The position numbers and the translations under genes were made by a program. A stretch of 64,000 nucleotides of DNA. Source: Shewanella gelidii (lineage in GTDB: Bacteria; Pseudomonadota; Gammaproteobacteria; Enterobacterales; Shewanellaceae). Location: the NCBI RefSeq assembly GCF_014647855.1, contig NZ_BMPZ01000004.1:62001-126000 (forward strand). Reading direction: 5' to 3'. Below the pieces are notes generated by a model that was given only the letters and a program-made list of their open reading frames with translations, was not told where the DNA came from and searched no databases. This document shows positions 1-9,526 of the stretch, piece by piece; the stretch's first letter is position 1; every line of letters begins with the position of its first letter.

Positions 1-255
1 GAGACGCGCTTGAAATGTGGTTTCTTAGACAATACCGATGTCGCTAAGCGCTTAAATTACAGCGATGACCAACTTGGCTTTCAATTTGAAGGAGTAGACA
101 AGGTTTACTTTGGATTTGGGGATGGCAACATTAAATCGAGTCAATGTTATTTTATGTATCGGCAAGCCTATGGCGCGGTTAACCCCAGTGCGTGTAGTCA
201 GAATGACCCCAATGCCGCCCCTGAGTATCAAATCGTCATCAATGGTTGCTCGTGA
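1..255 (+). CDS. 3' end of an unidentified, possibly pilin-like gene
   Basis: The frame is open from the left edge of the window and ends at a TGA at 253-255, so only about 84 C-terminal residues are visible. The fragment is rich in Gly, Asn and Asp. It has Cys in a QCYF segment, in SACSQ and in the terminal NGCS. A disulfide-bonded C-terminal tail ending in GC is common in type IV pilins and MSHA-type pseudopilins, which suggests a secreted or pilin-like protein, but the diagnostic N-terminal prepilin helix lies outside the window. The TTG at 10 is probably internal. The gene is real as a reading frame; its identity is uncertain. Confidence 0.45.
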   Translation, partial: ETRLKCGFLDNTDVAKRLNYSDDQLGFQFEGVDKVYFGFGDGNIKSSQCYFMYRQAYGAVNPSACSQNDPNAAPEYQIVINGCS

Positions 256-332
256 GAGGTGACTTTGACTGACTTGTTGTCTGGTACGACCTCTGGTAGC
301 CTATGCGTCCTTTGAGATAAAGCGATAGATTC

Positions 333-887
333 ATGAACCTGTATTTCCGTTTATTTTGGCTATTATTCTGGCGTGTTCGCCAAGTAAATGAAGCGATTGA
401 TTTTCTTGGTGTTAGTAAAATTTCCTACCGCGCACTGCCCAGTGACTGTGATATCAATTTCCATTTAACGAACTCGCGCTATCCGGCCTTTATGGATTTG
501 GCGAGGACCTATATGTTAGCTGAAATGGGCTTGCTGAAGCGCTTCTTGAAGCTGAAGTGGTTCCCAATAGTGAATGCAACAGAATTTACTTTTATTAAAG
601 ACATCAAGCCGTTAAGCCAGTTTGAAATTGAGAGTAAATTGGTCGGTTGGGATGAAAAGTACTTTTATATAGAGCAACGCTTTATCAGTGAGCAAGGTTT
701 ACATTGTATTGTTCATGTTCGTGGTGTTTTTGTGTGTAAGCGTAAGCAAGTCGCAATTACGGACTTGTTAGATGTTGCGGGCTTTGACCGCGCACACCCG
801 GAATTACCCGCAGAAGTTCAGAAATGGAAAGCGTTTTTACAACTCAAAAAAGAGCGTAACTTGCCCGTGGTGGAAGTAGCCGCGTAG
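333..887 (+). CDS. Acyl-CoA thioesterase-like hot-dog protein (4HBT_2/THEM6-like)
   Basis: A 184-residue protein with a hydrophobic amphipathic N-terminus (residues 1-14) followed by a single hot-dog fold. The family signature is visible at residues 40-50, where D40, N42, H44 and N47 precede a Tyr in the pattern DxNxHxxNSRY. This is the substrate-binding and catalytic loop of 4-hydroxybenzoyl-CoA thioesterase relatives. The family hydrolyses acyl-CoA thioesters; the substrate cannot be read from sequence. It converges on the GST-like gene at 915 with only 27 bases between the stops. The ATG at 333 is the only sensible start and gives a normal family length. Confidence 0.75.
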   Translation: MNLYFRLFWLLFWRVRQVNEAIDFLGVSKISYRALPSDCDINFHLTNSRYPAFMDLARTYMLAEMGLLKRFLKLKWFPIVNATEFTFIKDIKPLSQFEIESKLVGWDEKYFYIEQRFISEQGLHCIVHVRGVFVCKRKQVAITDLLDVAGFDRAHPELPAEVQKWKAFLQLKKERNLPVVEVAA

Positions 888-914
888 TTCATTTGACAAG
901 TTATCGGGCAGAGC

Positions 915-1568
915 TTAGGGAATGTTTCTAAGCCCTGTGGTTAGCTCTGATTCAGCAATCGACACTTCTTCTTTTACCAACCCCCATGAGCCTCTGAGTT
1001 CTGCTTGCTGCCAGTAGCGGTTTAAGTGATCTAACTCAAATAGAGCAAACTCTTTTCGCGCGACAGGTAAACAAGGGATCAGCGCGCAATCGGCTAAAGA
1101 AAATTGTTCACCACATAGCCAATGATTGTTTGCCAACTGATTGTCGAGGTGCTCTAGAAATATCATGGTTTGGTTTTGGAGCTGTTTCAGCAAAATTTGG
1201 TTGATTTCTTGAGCGGGTTGGCGCCTTATCTTTTCGATTTCAAAGAGTCGCCCACTGAGGTCATAATCGACTAAACGATCAAATAAACGAATATTGAGCT
1301 GTTGCTCTGCAGTGCCAGCGATGAGGTGGGTGCCAGAATCAAATGTCTGGTCAATGTACTCGATAATGATACTCGACTCGGGTAAGCATTGATTATCTTT
1401 GGTTTTTAGCATCGGGAGGTGGCAGGTGCGACAAATTTCCTCAAACTGCTTGCGAGCAAGAGGGTCTTGAATATCGACTTCCCGAGGGAAGAAGTTAAGT
1501 TGCTTTTCGTAAAAGGCAATTAGTACTTTTTGTGAATAACGGGATAATGGATAGTAATACAGCTCCAT
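915..1568 (-). CDS. Glutathione S-transferase family protein
   Basis: A 217-residue cytosolic protein with the two-domain GST layout. The N-terminal thioredoxin-like domain (about 1-75) contains the LYYYPLSRYSQKV segment with Ser/Tyr candidates for activating glutathione. The cis-proline follows Leu51 at Pro52, and the glutathione-binding Glu-Ser pair is at residues 64-65. The rest is the all-helical C-terminal domain with the conserved FSLADC segment near residue 158. Such proteins conjugate or reduce electrophiles using glutathione; the substrate is unknown. It is transcribed away from the LysR gene side and may be its target, but a 206-base gap separates them and both lie on the minus strand. 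Confidence 0.8.
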   Translation of the reverse strand: MELYYYPLSRYSQKVLIAFYEKQLNFFPREVDIQDPLARKQFEEICRTCHLPMLKTKDNQCLPESSIIIEYIDQTFDSGTHLIAGTAEQQLNIRLFDRLVDYDLSGRLFEIEKIRRQPAQEINQILLKQLQNQTMIFLEHLDNQLANNHWLCGEQFSLADCALIPCLPVARKEFALFELDHLNRYWQQAELRGSWGLVKEEVSIAESELTTGLRNIP

Positions 1569-1774
1569 TGGCGATACTCCAGCCGCACGCTTTTATCTTT
1601 CTGGATGATAAAAGAACGTAACGATTGCTTAATGTTGTCAAAATCTATCATTCATTTTTTTGTTGTTATTGATGATCAGGGTGTTGAGCTAATGCTTGGT
1701 GCCGTGGCTCAACTCATTTGTGCGATTGTACGGATGCTTCGCTAACGCAAAAGCAATGGCTCGTACCATTAACT

Positions 1775-2701
1775 TTAGTCGCTTTTTTCAGGTGTAGGCA
1801 CATTTTTAAAAAAGCTTAATGATTTGCTTAAGTAGTCGATAAACACACGGACTCGGGGAGGAATGCTCTCTTCAAAAGGATGGATGGCATAGACGCTTCC
1901 TTGCTTGAGATGGCAGTCGGGCAATAGTCGTGTTAACTCGTGATCAGACAGTGCAGCTTGCACCATATAGTTTGGCAAAATAGCAATGCCGAGGCCCTGT
2001 GTCGTGAGATCAAGCAGGCTGGGATAATGGTTGCAGCTTACAAAGGGCGTCACTCGAACTTTAAATACTTCACCATACGTATTTTGGATGTCACAATTTT
2101 GTGGCAAATGATTGTTGGCCAGCATCAACCATTGGTGGTGTTTTAAAGAGTCAGGGTGTAAAGGAGCGCCATGGGCTTCAATATAGCCTGCTGAAGCGAC
2201 AAGATATTCTTCATAGGTGCCGAGACTGATGGTCGATGGATCATCTTCATCCATTTTTCCAGCTTGTATGGCTAAATCAATGTGTTGTTCACGGATATTG
2301 AGCTTACGGTCTTCCAATGTGATGCTTAAACGAATATTGGGGAACTCTACATTGAATTGTTTAATCAAAGGAATGAGGAAGTGTTCGCCAATAGCGACTG
2401 GCGCACTCACGCGAATACTGCCTCTGAGTTCCGCATCTTGTGGTTTGGTGAGGGTTTCTGCTTGTTTTGCCAGTTGTAAGAGCTCTGCACAATGATGGTA
2501 AAAGTCTTGCCCTTCAGCGGTAAGCGCCATTTTGCGCGTCGTACGTTGCAGTAATTTGCATGCTAATCGTTGTTCTAGTTTTTTTAGGTGTTGACTGACC
2601 ATAGAGCGACTGATTGATAAACTTTCGGCAGCCGCTGTCAGTGATCCTTCTTCAACGACTGTAGCAAAGATAAGCATTCGATATAGCTGGCCCGCGTCCA
2701 T
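1775..2701 (-). CDS. LysR-family transcriptional regulator
   Basis: A 308-residue regulator with an N-terminal winged helix-turn-helix (about residues 4-62; the AAAESLSISRSMVSQHLKKL segment is the HTH core) and a C-terminal periplasmic-binding-like effector domain (about 90-295). The effector region matches the CrgA/AaeR-like branch of LysR proteins that lies upstream of oxidoreductase and GST-type genes. No divergent partner is present: the gene on the other side (Tag-like, 2955) starts 254 bases upstream on the opposite strand, so one regulated promoter in 2702-2954 could serve either gene. The effector is unknown. Confidence 0.85.
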   Translation of the reverse strand: MDAGQLYRMLIFATVVEEGSLTAAAESLSISRSMVSQHLKKLEQRLACKLLQRTTRKMALTAEGQDFYHHCAELLQLAKQAETLTKPQDAELRGSIRVSAPVAIGEHFLIPLIKQFNVEFPNIRLSITLEDRKLNIREQHIDLAIQAGKMDEDDPSTISLGTYEEYLVASAGYIEAHGAPLHPDSLKHHQWLMLANNHLPQNCDIQNTYGEVFKVRVTPFVSCNHYPSLLDLTTQGLGIAILPNYMVQAALSDHELTRLLPDCHLKQGSVYAIHPFEESIPPRVRVFIDYLSKSLSFFKNVPTPEKSD

Positions 2702-2954
2702 TGTAAGCTCCAGTGATGCATTCGCATATTGGTTATCTTAGGTAACCAAAGTGTCATATCCCGTGTTTATTGTTATAAATCTAGTCGTAGGTTTGCCACT
2801 TGTCGAATTTGTATTCCAATATAAGTTCTTGCTTTGGCTCGGTGTGAGTTTGATGTAAGCTAGGTGAAGCAGGCATTGTCGTAGTCCTCTCGATTTGTCC
2901 AAAGGGCGTGGCACTGTATTCAATGGATGAGTCCGCATTGAAAAGGGAGTGATC

Positions 2955-3650
2955 ATGTCGATTTCCCAATTAGAATCTTTCGATAGCATTTATACCAGAG
3001 CATGTGAGCGCAAGGGTGGCCCAGAGGGGCTTGAAGCACTTATGCCGTTCAGCTTCAGTGTTGATGAGCTGATGCAATTTTCTGATGCCGAATTATTGTC
3101 AGCCTTAAGTAAACAAGTCTTTCAAAGTGGCTTTGTGTGGCGAGTTGTCGAATTAAAATGGCCGCAATACGAACAAGCTTTCTTTGATTTTGAACCCGCG
3201 AAAGTGCTGATGCTTTCACCTGAGCAATTACAGCAGCGAGCTAGCGACCCAACCCTTATTCGCCATCAAAAGAAGACTCAAGCTATCTATGACAATGCGC
3301 TGATGGTGCATGAAATTGCGCTCGAACACGGCTCCTTTTGTCGATATATCGCCCTGTGGCCTGAAGAGGAAATTACCCAGCTTTGGCTTCAGCTAAAGAA
3401 GCGTGGCGCGCGTTTGGGCGGCAATACCGCAGGCTATTTTTTGCGTGCTATTGGTAAAGATACTTTTCTGCTGACCAATGATATTCAGGGGTATTTGAAA
3501 GCGCATCAGTTGGTTGATGCGGGATTAAGTTCTCAATCAGGATTAAGACAAGTGCAGAGTATTTTTAATACGTGGCAGCAACAATCAGGCCGTAGTTATG
3601 CAGATATTAGTCGAATTTTGGCCTGCAGTGTTGGCGATAATCACCTGTGA
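2955..3650 (+). CDS. DNA-3-methyladenine glycosylase I (Tag) family protein
   Basis: 231 residues from the ATG at 2955, chosen over the GTG at 2949 because a GGGAG ribosome site at 2945-2949 is then well spaced. Family features are the QSGFVWRVV segment (helix that packs on the flipped base), RHQKKTQAIYDNA, and the RGARLGGNTAGYF block. Classical Tag removes 3-methyladenine from alkylated DNA. The short zinc-binding N-terminus of E. coli Tag and its C-terminal Cys/His pair are not recognisable here, and the protein is about 40 residues longer. It therefore belongs to a divergent Tag branch whose substrate is uncertain. Confidence 0.72.
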   Translation: MSISQLESFDSIYTRACERKGGPEGLEALMPFSFSVDELMQFSDAELLSALSKQVFQSGFVWRVVELKWPQYEQAFFDFEPAKVLMLSPEQLQQRASDPTLIRHQKKTQAIYDNALMVHEIALEHGSFCRYIALWPEEEITQLWLQLKKRGARLGGNTAGYFLRAIGKDTFLLTNDIQGYLKAHQLVDAGLSSQSGLRQVQSIFNTWQQQSGRSYADISRILACSVGDNHL

Positions 3651-3962
3651 ACGGTGCGATCGGATTGTGAACGAATGGTAACGTTTGCGTGTCGGTTTTG
3701 TGTGGTTAGAGCCATGTTTTACATCAGGTTAACTATTTTACTTTAGCCGTTCACACCGATAGTAAATGCTTACAAATTAACCCCAATTGTTGTCTTGTTT
3801 GGGGAATATGTGTGTGAGATAAATAGCCAAGCCCAATAAGCTTAAATTTGCAGTTTATTGGGACGAATTTTTATGGTGCTGGGGCTTTTGCCTTAGCGCT
3901 TTTTGTCGTTTTTATAAAAAGTAGCCTGAAGTATTAAGTTTTGGCGCCAAAAAGGAGTGTTC
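3651..3962. other. Intergenic region before the efflux operon with two inverted repeats
   Basis: This 312-base gap holds no convincing gene. Two inverted repeats are visible. One has 6-bp CCCCAA/TTGGGG arms at 3781-3786 and 3799-3804. The other has perfect 8-bp CCCAATAA/TTATTGGG arms at 3832-3839 and 3855-3862, followed after a few bases by a short T run. The second could end the Tag-like transcript or act as an operator for the efflux genes. No TetR-type regulator gene is adjacent. An AAAGGAG ribosome site at 3951-3957 precedes the adaptor ATG. Confidence 0.4.
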
Positions 3963-5108
3963 ATGCAGCATCTTATTAAGCTTGTTTCTGTGGTGATGGT
4001 CATCATGGGGCTTGCGGCCTGTGAGCAGGAACAAAAACAAGCGCAACAGCAACAAATGCCTCCAGCTGAGGTGAGCGTCTTAACGGTTGCAACCAAGTCT
4101 CAGGCAATTCAGGTCGAACTACCAGGGCGTAGTAGTGCGTATTTAGAGGCAGAGGTTCGCCCTCAAGTCAGTGGGATTGTCACCGAACGTAGCTTTATTG
4201 AAGGTAAAGATGTGGTGAAAGGGGAATCATTATATCAAATTGACCCATCGACCTATGAGGCTGCCTTAGTTAGTGCCAAGGCCGATCTTGGTCGAGCCGA
4301 AGCTGCTGCGGCAACGGCAAAAGGTCGTGCAGAGCGCTTTAAAGCGCTGGTGAAGAAAAATGCAATCAGCGAGCAGGATTATGATGATGCTGTCGCCGCA
4401 TATAAAGAGGCGCAGGCAAGTGTCATTGTTGCCAAAGCTGCGATAAATACTGCAGAAATTAACCTGAAATACACGGAAGTGCTTGCGCCAATATCGGGTC
4501 GCGTGGGTAAGTCTAATGTCACCGCGGGTGCATTGGTGACTGCGAGTCAAAGCCAAACGTTGGCGACTATCCAGCAGCTTGACCCAATCAATGTCGATAT
4601 TGTTCAATCCAGCGCTCAGCTTTTGCGATTGAAGGCCAAGCTAAGAGATGGCGAGCTGACCAAAAGTACCAATGGCGATGTGACATTGCTGTTAGAAGAT
4701 GGCTCAACTTATGCCCATATTGGCCAGCTCAAGTTTGCCGAAGTGCGTGTAGATGAAAATACAGGTTCTGTAACCATTCGAGCTGAGTTTCCTAATCCAG
4801 ATGGTGTGCTTCTTCCTGGCATGTTTGTTCGAGCCCTCCTCGACACAGGTACGGATCCCAAAGCGATTTTAGTACCGCAGCGTGCAGTGACTCGTAACAC
4901 TAAAGGTCAAGCCGTCGTGATGCTGGTCAATGGTGAAGACAAAGTGGAATCTCGAATCATTACTACCGCTGAGGTGATCGACAATAAGTGGCGTGTTATT
5001 CAAGGGTTAAGTACTGGTGAGCGTGTCATTGTTGAAGGCCTGCAAAAGATCCGTCCCGGTGCGCCGGTAGTGGCTAAGCCATTTGTGTCCACGAAACCTC
5101 AAGCATAA
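3963..5108 (+). CDS. RND efflux periplasmic adaptor lipoprotein (AcrA/MexA type)
   Basis: 381 residues from the ATG at 3963, preferred over GTG 3957 because AAAGGAG lies five bases before it. A lipoprotein signal ends in LAAC with the lipidated Cys at residue 20. Next come the beta-barrel/lipoyl halves (GLVTER-like segment VSGIVTERSFIEG near 65 and APISGRVGKSNVTAGALV near 180), an alpha-helical hairpin between them, and the membrane-proximal domain ending near residue 375. This is the membrane fusion protein that links an inner-membrane RND pump to an outer-membrane channel. The pump gene follows 10 bases downstream, in the same operon. No outer-membrane factor gene is present locally, so a TolC-type partner elsewhere is inferred. 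Confidence 0.93.
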   Translation: MQHLIKLVSVVMVIMGLAACEQEQKQAQQQQMPPAEVSVLTVATKSQAIQVELPGRSSAYLEAEVRPQVSGIVTERSFIEGKDVVKGESLYQIDPSTYEAALVSAKADLGRAEAAAATAKGRAERFKALVKKNAISEQDYDDAVAAYKEAQASVIVAKAAINTAEINLKYTEVLAPISGRVGKSNVTAGALVTASQSQTLATIQQLDPINVDIVQSSAQLLRLKAKLRDGELTKSTNGDVTLLLEDGSTYAHIGQLKFAEVRVDENTGSVTIRAEFPNPDGVLLPGMFVRALLDTGTDPKAILVPQRAVTRNTKGQAVVMLVNGEDKVESRIITTAEVIDNKWRVIQGLSTGERVIVEGLQKIRPGAPVVAKPFVSTKPQA

Positions 5109-5118
5109 GGGATAAACT

Positions 5119-8100
5119 ATGGCTCGTTATTTTATTGATCGCCCCATTTTCGCTTGGGTGATCGCCATTATGGTGATGCTTGCGGGTGTGTTGGCTATCG
5201 GCAACCTTCCTGTATCTCAATACCCGAGTATCGCGCCGCCAACGGTCGTGATTAGTGCGAACTACCCAGGTGCATCTGCGAAAACGATGGAAGACGCCGT
5301 GACGCAGGTGATTGAACAGCGGATGACAGGTATTGACCACCTTCGCTATATCACATCAAGTAGTGATAGTTTTGGTAATGCTCAAATCACATTAACCTTT
5401 AACGCGGAAGCTGATGCTGATATTGCGCAAGTGCAAGTGCAGAATAAGTTGCAACTTGCTATGCCATTGCTGCCTCAAGAGGTACAAGCACAGGGTGTGA
5501 GCGTGACGAAGTCTAGTGCCGGATTTTTAATGGTATTAGCGTTTGTGTCTGAAGATGGCTCGCTAAATAAAGATGATATTTCGGATTATGTTGGCTCAAA
5601 TGTGCAGGAGCCAATGAGCCGCTTGCCGGGTGTCGGTGATATTCAATTATTTGGCGCTCAGTATGCCATGCGCATCTGGCTTGATCCGATGCGACTGACT
5701 CAATTTAACCTGACGAGCCAAGATGTAGTGGGGGCTTTGCGAGAGCAAAATGCGCAGGTTTCTGCTGGTCAATTGGGTGGTGCGCCGTCATTACCCGGGC
5801 AAGAACTGAATGCGACTGTCTCTGCGCAAAGTCGCCTGCAATCTGTACCAGAATTTGAAGATATTATTCTGAAATCAGATGCCTCAGGAGCAAATGTTTA
5901 TCTAAAAGATGTCGCACGCGTAGAGCTTGGCGCAGAAAGCTATGCTGTCACCTCTTTGTACAACGGCCAACCTGCAGCCGGTTTGGCGATTAGCCTAGCG
6001 ACCGGTGCGAATGCGTTAAATACGGCTAAAGCCGTGCGAGATCGCATTGATGAAATGAAGCCGTTTTTCCCTGAAGGGTTACAAGTTGCGTATCCTTATG
6101 ACACCACGCCGTTTGTTGAGAAATCAATTGAAGGCGTTGTGCATACGTTGATCGAAGCCGTTGTGCTGGTATTCGTGATTATGTATCTGTTTTTGCAAAA
6201 TTTCAGAGCGACATTAATCCCGACAATCGCGGTTCCTGTGGTCTTGCTTGGCACCTTTGCCATTCTTTCATTCTCAGGCTTTTCCATTAACACGCTCACC
6301 ATGTTTGCCATGGTGTTGGCGATTGGCTTATTGGTTGATGATGCCATTGTTGTGGTGGAAAACGTTGAGCGGGTTATGTCGGAAGAGGGGCTCAGCCCGC
6401 TTGAAGCCACGCGCAAATCTATGGACCAAATTACCGGAGCCTTGGTTGGTATTGGTCTGACATTGTCCGCTGTATTTGTTCCGATGGCGTTTATGTCTGG
6501 GTCGACCGGCGTGATTTATCGCCAATTCTCAATCACCATTGTTTCTGCGATGGCGCTGTCGGTTATGGTTGCTATTATCTTAACGCCAGCTTTATGTGCG
6601 ACCATGCTGAAGCCGATTAAAAAAGGCCATACCCATATTAATACCGGCTTCTTTGGTTGGTTTAATCGCATGTTTGACCGTATGACCGCGCGTTACGAAA
6701 GAAGTGTTGCCCACATTATCAAACGTACCTTGCGCTTTATGGGCATTTATCTTGTGATTGGTATCGCAACCGCTTGGATCTTCATGCGCATGCCAACAGC
6801 ATTTTTACCCGATGAAGATCAAGGCATTTTGTTTTCAATGGCGATGCTGCCAACGAACTCGACGCAAGAGAGTACCCTTGATGTTTTGTCTAAGGTCAAT
6901 GATTACTACCTTCAGGAGGAATCTGAGGTCGTAGAGTCGGTCTTTAGTGTCGCAGGCTTTAGTTTCGCGGGTAACGGTCAAAATATGGGCATGTCGTTTG
7001 TAAAGCTGAAAGATTGGGCTGAGCGAACCGCACCGGGAACAGATGTCCAAGCCTTATCGGGTCGAGCTATGGGGGCATTTTCACAAATTAAAGAAGCATT
7101 TGTGTTTGCGTTTGTACCGCCGGCGGTGATTGAGCTTGGTACGGCCAATGGTTTTGACTTCTATCTTCAAGACAAGAATGGCCAAGGTCATGAAGCCTTG
7201 GTGAATGCACGGAATCAGTTGCTTGGGATGGCGATGCAAAACCCGAATCTGGTTGGTGTTCGTCCCAATGGTCAAGAAGACTCTCCGATGTATCAATTGC
7301 ATATTGATCATGCCAAATTGCGCGCATTGAGTGTGGATATTGATAGTGTAAATAGCGTGCTGGGTACTGCGTGGGGTGGTTCTTATGTGAATGATTTCGT
7401 AGATCGTGGTCGAGTAAAACGGGTTTACGTTCAGGGTGAAGCAGAGTATCGAATGCAACCAGAGGACTTGGACTCTTGGTATGTTCGAAATGCCATGGGT
7501 GACATGGTGCCATTCTCTTCTTTTGCGACGGGTTCATGGGAATTCGGTTCGCCGCGACTTGAGCGCTTCAATGGTTTGTCATCGGTGAATATTCAGGGCG
7601 CAGCCGCTCCGGGCTTTAGTACGGGTGCTGCGATGGATATTATTGAAGATATCGCTAAGCAATTACCGCCGGGATTTGGGATCGAGTGGAACGGCCTGTC
7701 GTATGAAGAACGCCTGTCTGGCAATCAAGCGCCAGCGTTATATGCCTTGTCTATCTTGGTGGTTTTCCTTGTTTTAGCAGCGTTATATGAAAGTTGGTCT
7801 GTCCCGTTTGCTGTGGTGCTCGTGGTTCCGCTCGGGGTGATTGGTGCGTTACTGGCGATGAATGGTCGCGGTCTACCTAATGACGTATTCTTCCAAGTTG
7901 GCCTACTGACAACGGTGGGACTGGCAACCAAGAATGCGATTTTGATCGTTGAGTTTGCTAAGGAGTATTACGAGAAGGGTGATACCTTGATTTCCGCTAC
8001 GCTTCACGCAGTTCGCGTTCGACTCAGACCGATCCTGATGACATCACTTGCATTTGGTTTAGGAGTGACGCCGCTAGCGATTAGTAGTGGTGTTGGTTCT

Positions 8101-8256
8101 GGTGCGCAAAATGCGATTGGTACTGGCGTATTGGGCGGCATGATTAGCTCCACCTTCCTTGGGATCTTCTTTATTCCTCTATTCTTTGTGGTGGTTGAAC
8201 GCATCTTTAGTAAGCGTGAACGCGAAGAGCGAGCCAAGAAGGCTGAGCAAAGCTAA
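5119..8256 (+). CDS. RND multidrug efflux pump, HAE1 type (AcrB/MexB)
   Basis: 1045 residues, the usual length for hydrophobic-amphiphilic efflux pumps. It opens with [16 protein letters not shown], the conserved first transmembrane helix, and has 12 predicted membrane helices with two large periplasmic loops. The proton-relay residues are present: the paired Asp in [16 protein letters not shown] (TM4) and the Lys in [15 protein letters not shown] (TM10). This separates it from heavy-metal RND pumps, which have a single Asp here. It exports lipophilic drugs, dyes or bile-salt-like compounds from the periplasm and outer leaflet using the proton gradient. A hairpin terminator lies 28 bases after the stop. 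Confidence 0.95.
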   Translation: MARYFIDRPIFAWVIAIMVMLAGVLAIGNLPVSQYPSIAPPTVVISANYPGASAKTMEDAVTQVIEQRMTGIDHLRYITSSSDSFGNAQITLTFNAEADADIAQVQVQNKLQLAMPLLPQEVQAQGVSVTKSSAGFLMVLAFVSEDGSLNKDDISDYVGSNVQEPMSRLPGVGDIQLFGAQYAMRIWLDPMRLTQFNLTSQDVVGALREQNAQVSAGQLGGAPSLPGQELNATVSAQSRLQSVPEFEDIILKSDASGANVYLKDVARVELGAESYAVTSLYNGQPAAGLAISLATGANALNTAKAVRDRIDEMKPFFPEGLQVAYPYDTTPFVEKSIEGVVHTLIEAVVLVFVIMYLFLQNFRATLIPTIAVPVVLLGTFAILSFSGFSINTLTMFAMVLAIGLLVDDAIVVVENVERVMSEEGLSPLEATRKSMDQITGALVGIGLTLSAVFVPMAFMSGSTGVIYRQFSITIVSAMALSVMVAIILTPALCATMLKPIKKGHTHINTGFFGWFNRMFDRMTARYERSVAHIIKRTLRFMGIYLVIGIATAWIFMRMPTAFLPDEDQGILFSMAMLPTNSTQESTLDVLSKVNDYYLQEESEVVESVFSVAGFSFAGNGQNMGMSFVKLKDWAERTAPGTDVQALSGRAMGAFSQIKEAFVFAFVPPAVIELGTANGFDFYLQDKNGQGHEALVNARNQLLGMAMQNPNLVGVRPNGQEDSPMYQLHIDHAKLRALSVDIDSVNSVLGTAWGGSYVNDFVDRGRVKRVYVQGEAEYRMQPEDLDSWYVRNAMGDMVPFSSFATGSWEFGSPRLERFNGLSSVNIQGAAAPGFSTGAAMDIIEDIAKQLPPGFGIEWNGLSYEERLSGNQAPALYALSILVVFLVLAALYESWSVPFAVVLVVPLGVIGALLAMNGRGLPNDVFFQVGLLTTVGLATKNAILIVEFAKEYYEKGDTLISATLHAVRVRLRPILMTSLAFGLGVTPLAISSGVGSGAQNAIGTGVLGGMISSTFLGIFFIPLFFVVVERIFSKREREERAKKAEQS

Positions 8257-8283
8257 TGTGATAGCGTGTATGTCAACGGATTA

Positions 8284-8317
8284 AGCCATCAGTCGCCTAA
8301 GCGCTGGTGGCTTTTTT
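8284..8317 (+). terminator. Rho-independent terminator of the efflux operon
   Basis: The AGCCATCAG and CTGGTGGCT arms form a 9-bp stem with one G-T pair around a loop of about eight bases. A run of six T follows at 8312-8317. It lies just after the pump stop codon. Confidence 0.8.
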
Positions 8318-8956
8318 GTGTGTACAATGGGTTCTAGTGCGACGTCGTGATGCTGTTGCGACGTTCGTGCGAGGTTATATTTGGTTTCAATCAGGCAAAA
8401 AAAATAGGACCCATAGGGTCCCAATAAAAAGGTTAGCAATTGGTAAGGTGTCAAACTTCGAACCATTCCTTCGGAAAGGAATAAGCTCACTTTAGCAAAG
8501 GCTTCCTGTATGCAAACTGAACACATTGTGACTGGTCGCACAAAAATATATTGCTCTGCGTGACTAAAGTCGTCTTAGGTTTGTTTTTCCCTATATAAAG
8601 TGTCTTTGCGAAGGGGGAATTTGGCCATTTAACATTGGGGCTATTCATGAGCCGTGGTTAACCGCTGACTTAGGTGATTGAAAAATAATTAATTAAAGTT
8701 TTTAAGATTTAAAGTAAGAACTTTTGGCGAGCTAACGCGTTAAGTGAGAAGTAACAAGCGAATTCCATAGCTAGATCTTCAAAATATGGCTAAAAATGAA
8801 TAGATAACTCAAAAGCAGTGTAAAAAAACACCTAAAACCATCAGGGGCATTGCAGTTCATTATTTGGCTAAATAGATGAAATTCCTAGCGCTTTATGGTT
8901 AGCTAGTGAGCATAATAATAAAGCTAGTGTCGTAAAAGTAAGAATAGGGATGTGTT
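8318..8956. other. Long intergenic region with no supported protein gene
   Basis: About 640 bases separate the efflux terminator from lemA. Short reading frames exist on both strands at 8281-8541, but none has a ribosome site or a recognisable product, and those frames also run across the hairpins. The left part holds two hairpins arranged like the 3' end of a minus-strand RNA (described separately). The right part (8600-8940) is AT-rich with runs such as TAATTAATTAAAG and probably contains the lemA promoter. I see no other clear signal. Confidence 0.5.
8397..8540 (-). ncRNA. Candidate small RNA with 3' terminator hairpin
   Basis: On the minus strand a perfect 7-bp hairpin (ATTCCTT-CGGA-AAGGAAT, 8465-8482) is followed by a perfect GGACCC/GGGTCC stem with a three-base loop (8407-8421). 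A short TA step and then eight T (8397-8404 read on the minus strand) come next. That is a textbook intrinsic terminator, yet no minus-strand gene with a ribosome site lies upstream of it in the 500-base gap. A small regulatory RNA starting somewhere near 8540-8600 is the simplest reading. The 5' end is a guess. It could instead be a short mRNA or a relic. Confidence 0.3.
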
Positions 8957-9526
8957 ATGGAAGGCTTGCTATTGATTTTGGGTTTGGCGTTGATCATTGC
9001 TTATTTATGGTATGTCAGCTTAGTGAAAAAGCGTAACGCATGTCGTGAAGCATTATCTGGCATAGACGTGCAGTTGACCAAGCGAGCCAACCTTGTGCCA
9101 AATATTCTGAAAATTGCTCAGAAGTTTATGGAGCATGAAAAAGTCTTGCTGACGGAAATTACAGAGCTACGCACTCAAGTGGTCAAGCAATATAGCCTCA
9201 GTGATCGTCAGGCGGTAGAAGGGCACTTGGCTGCTGCTGAACAATTGAATGAAAAAATGTCACAGCTGATGCTAAATGTTGAAAATTACCCTGAGCTCAA
9301 ATCAGACCATACCATGCTGCAAGCCATGCAAACCTATAACGAGGTTGAAGCTCATATTTCTGCGGCAAGAAGGTTTTATAATGCTGCGGTCACCGAACTC
9401 AACAATGCAGTGGAAATCTTCCCTGGGTCACTGATTGCCAATATTGCATCGATTGTAACCATGCCGTTTTATAAAGCCGCCGAAACAGCCCAAACACCGA
9501 TTGACGCTGCAGATTTCCTAAAATAG
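8957..9526 (+). CDS. lemA: LemA family membrane-anchored protein
   Basis: 189 residues. One N-terminal membrane helix (residues 2-20) is followed by a long helical domain with the LemA core CREALSGIDVQLTKRANLVPNIL and, later, YNEVEAHISAARRFYNAAV. LemA proteins are inner-membrane proteins with a periplasmic or cytoplasmic helical bundle; the biochemical role is not established. An AGGGA ribosome site precedes the ATG. The stop codon overlaps the GTG of the DUF3137 gene (TAGTG), which indicates tight translational coupling. LemA next to a DUF3137 protein is a recurrent pairing in bacteria. Confidence 0.92.
   Translation: MEGLLLILGLALIIAYLWYVSLVKKRNACREALSGIDVQLTKRANLVPNILKIAQKFMEHEKVLLTEITELRTQVVKQYSLSDRQAVEGHLAAAEQLNEKMSQLMLNVENYPELKSDHTMLQAMQTYNEVEAHISAARRFYNAAVTELNNAVEIFPGSLIANIASIVTMPFYKAAETAQTPIDAADFLK

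Noticed and set aside
1715..1765. Nested inverted repeat after the LysR gene
   Set aside because: Arms (GTACG/CGTAC and TGCTT/AAGCA) are short with large loops and no T tract, so they are not a credible terminator.
2738..2989. Two minus-strand frames between LysR and Tag-like genes
   Set aside because: They overlap the Tag-like start and the LysR promoter area, and lack ribosome sites and coding character.
8281..8541. 86-residue minus-strand frame and 62-residue plus-strand frame in the gap after the efflux pump
   Set aside because: Both run across the hairpin elements and the terminator and have no ribosome site or recognisable product.
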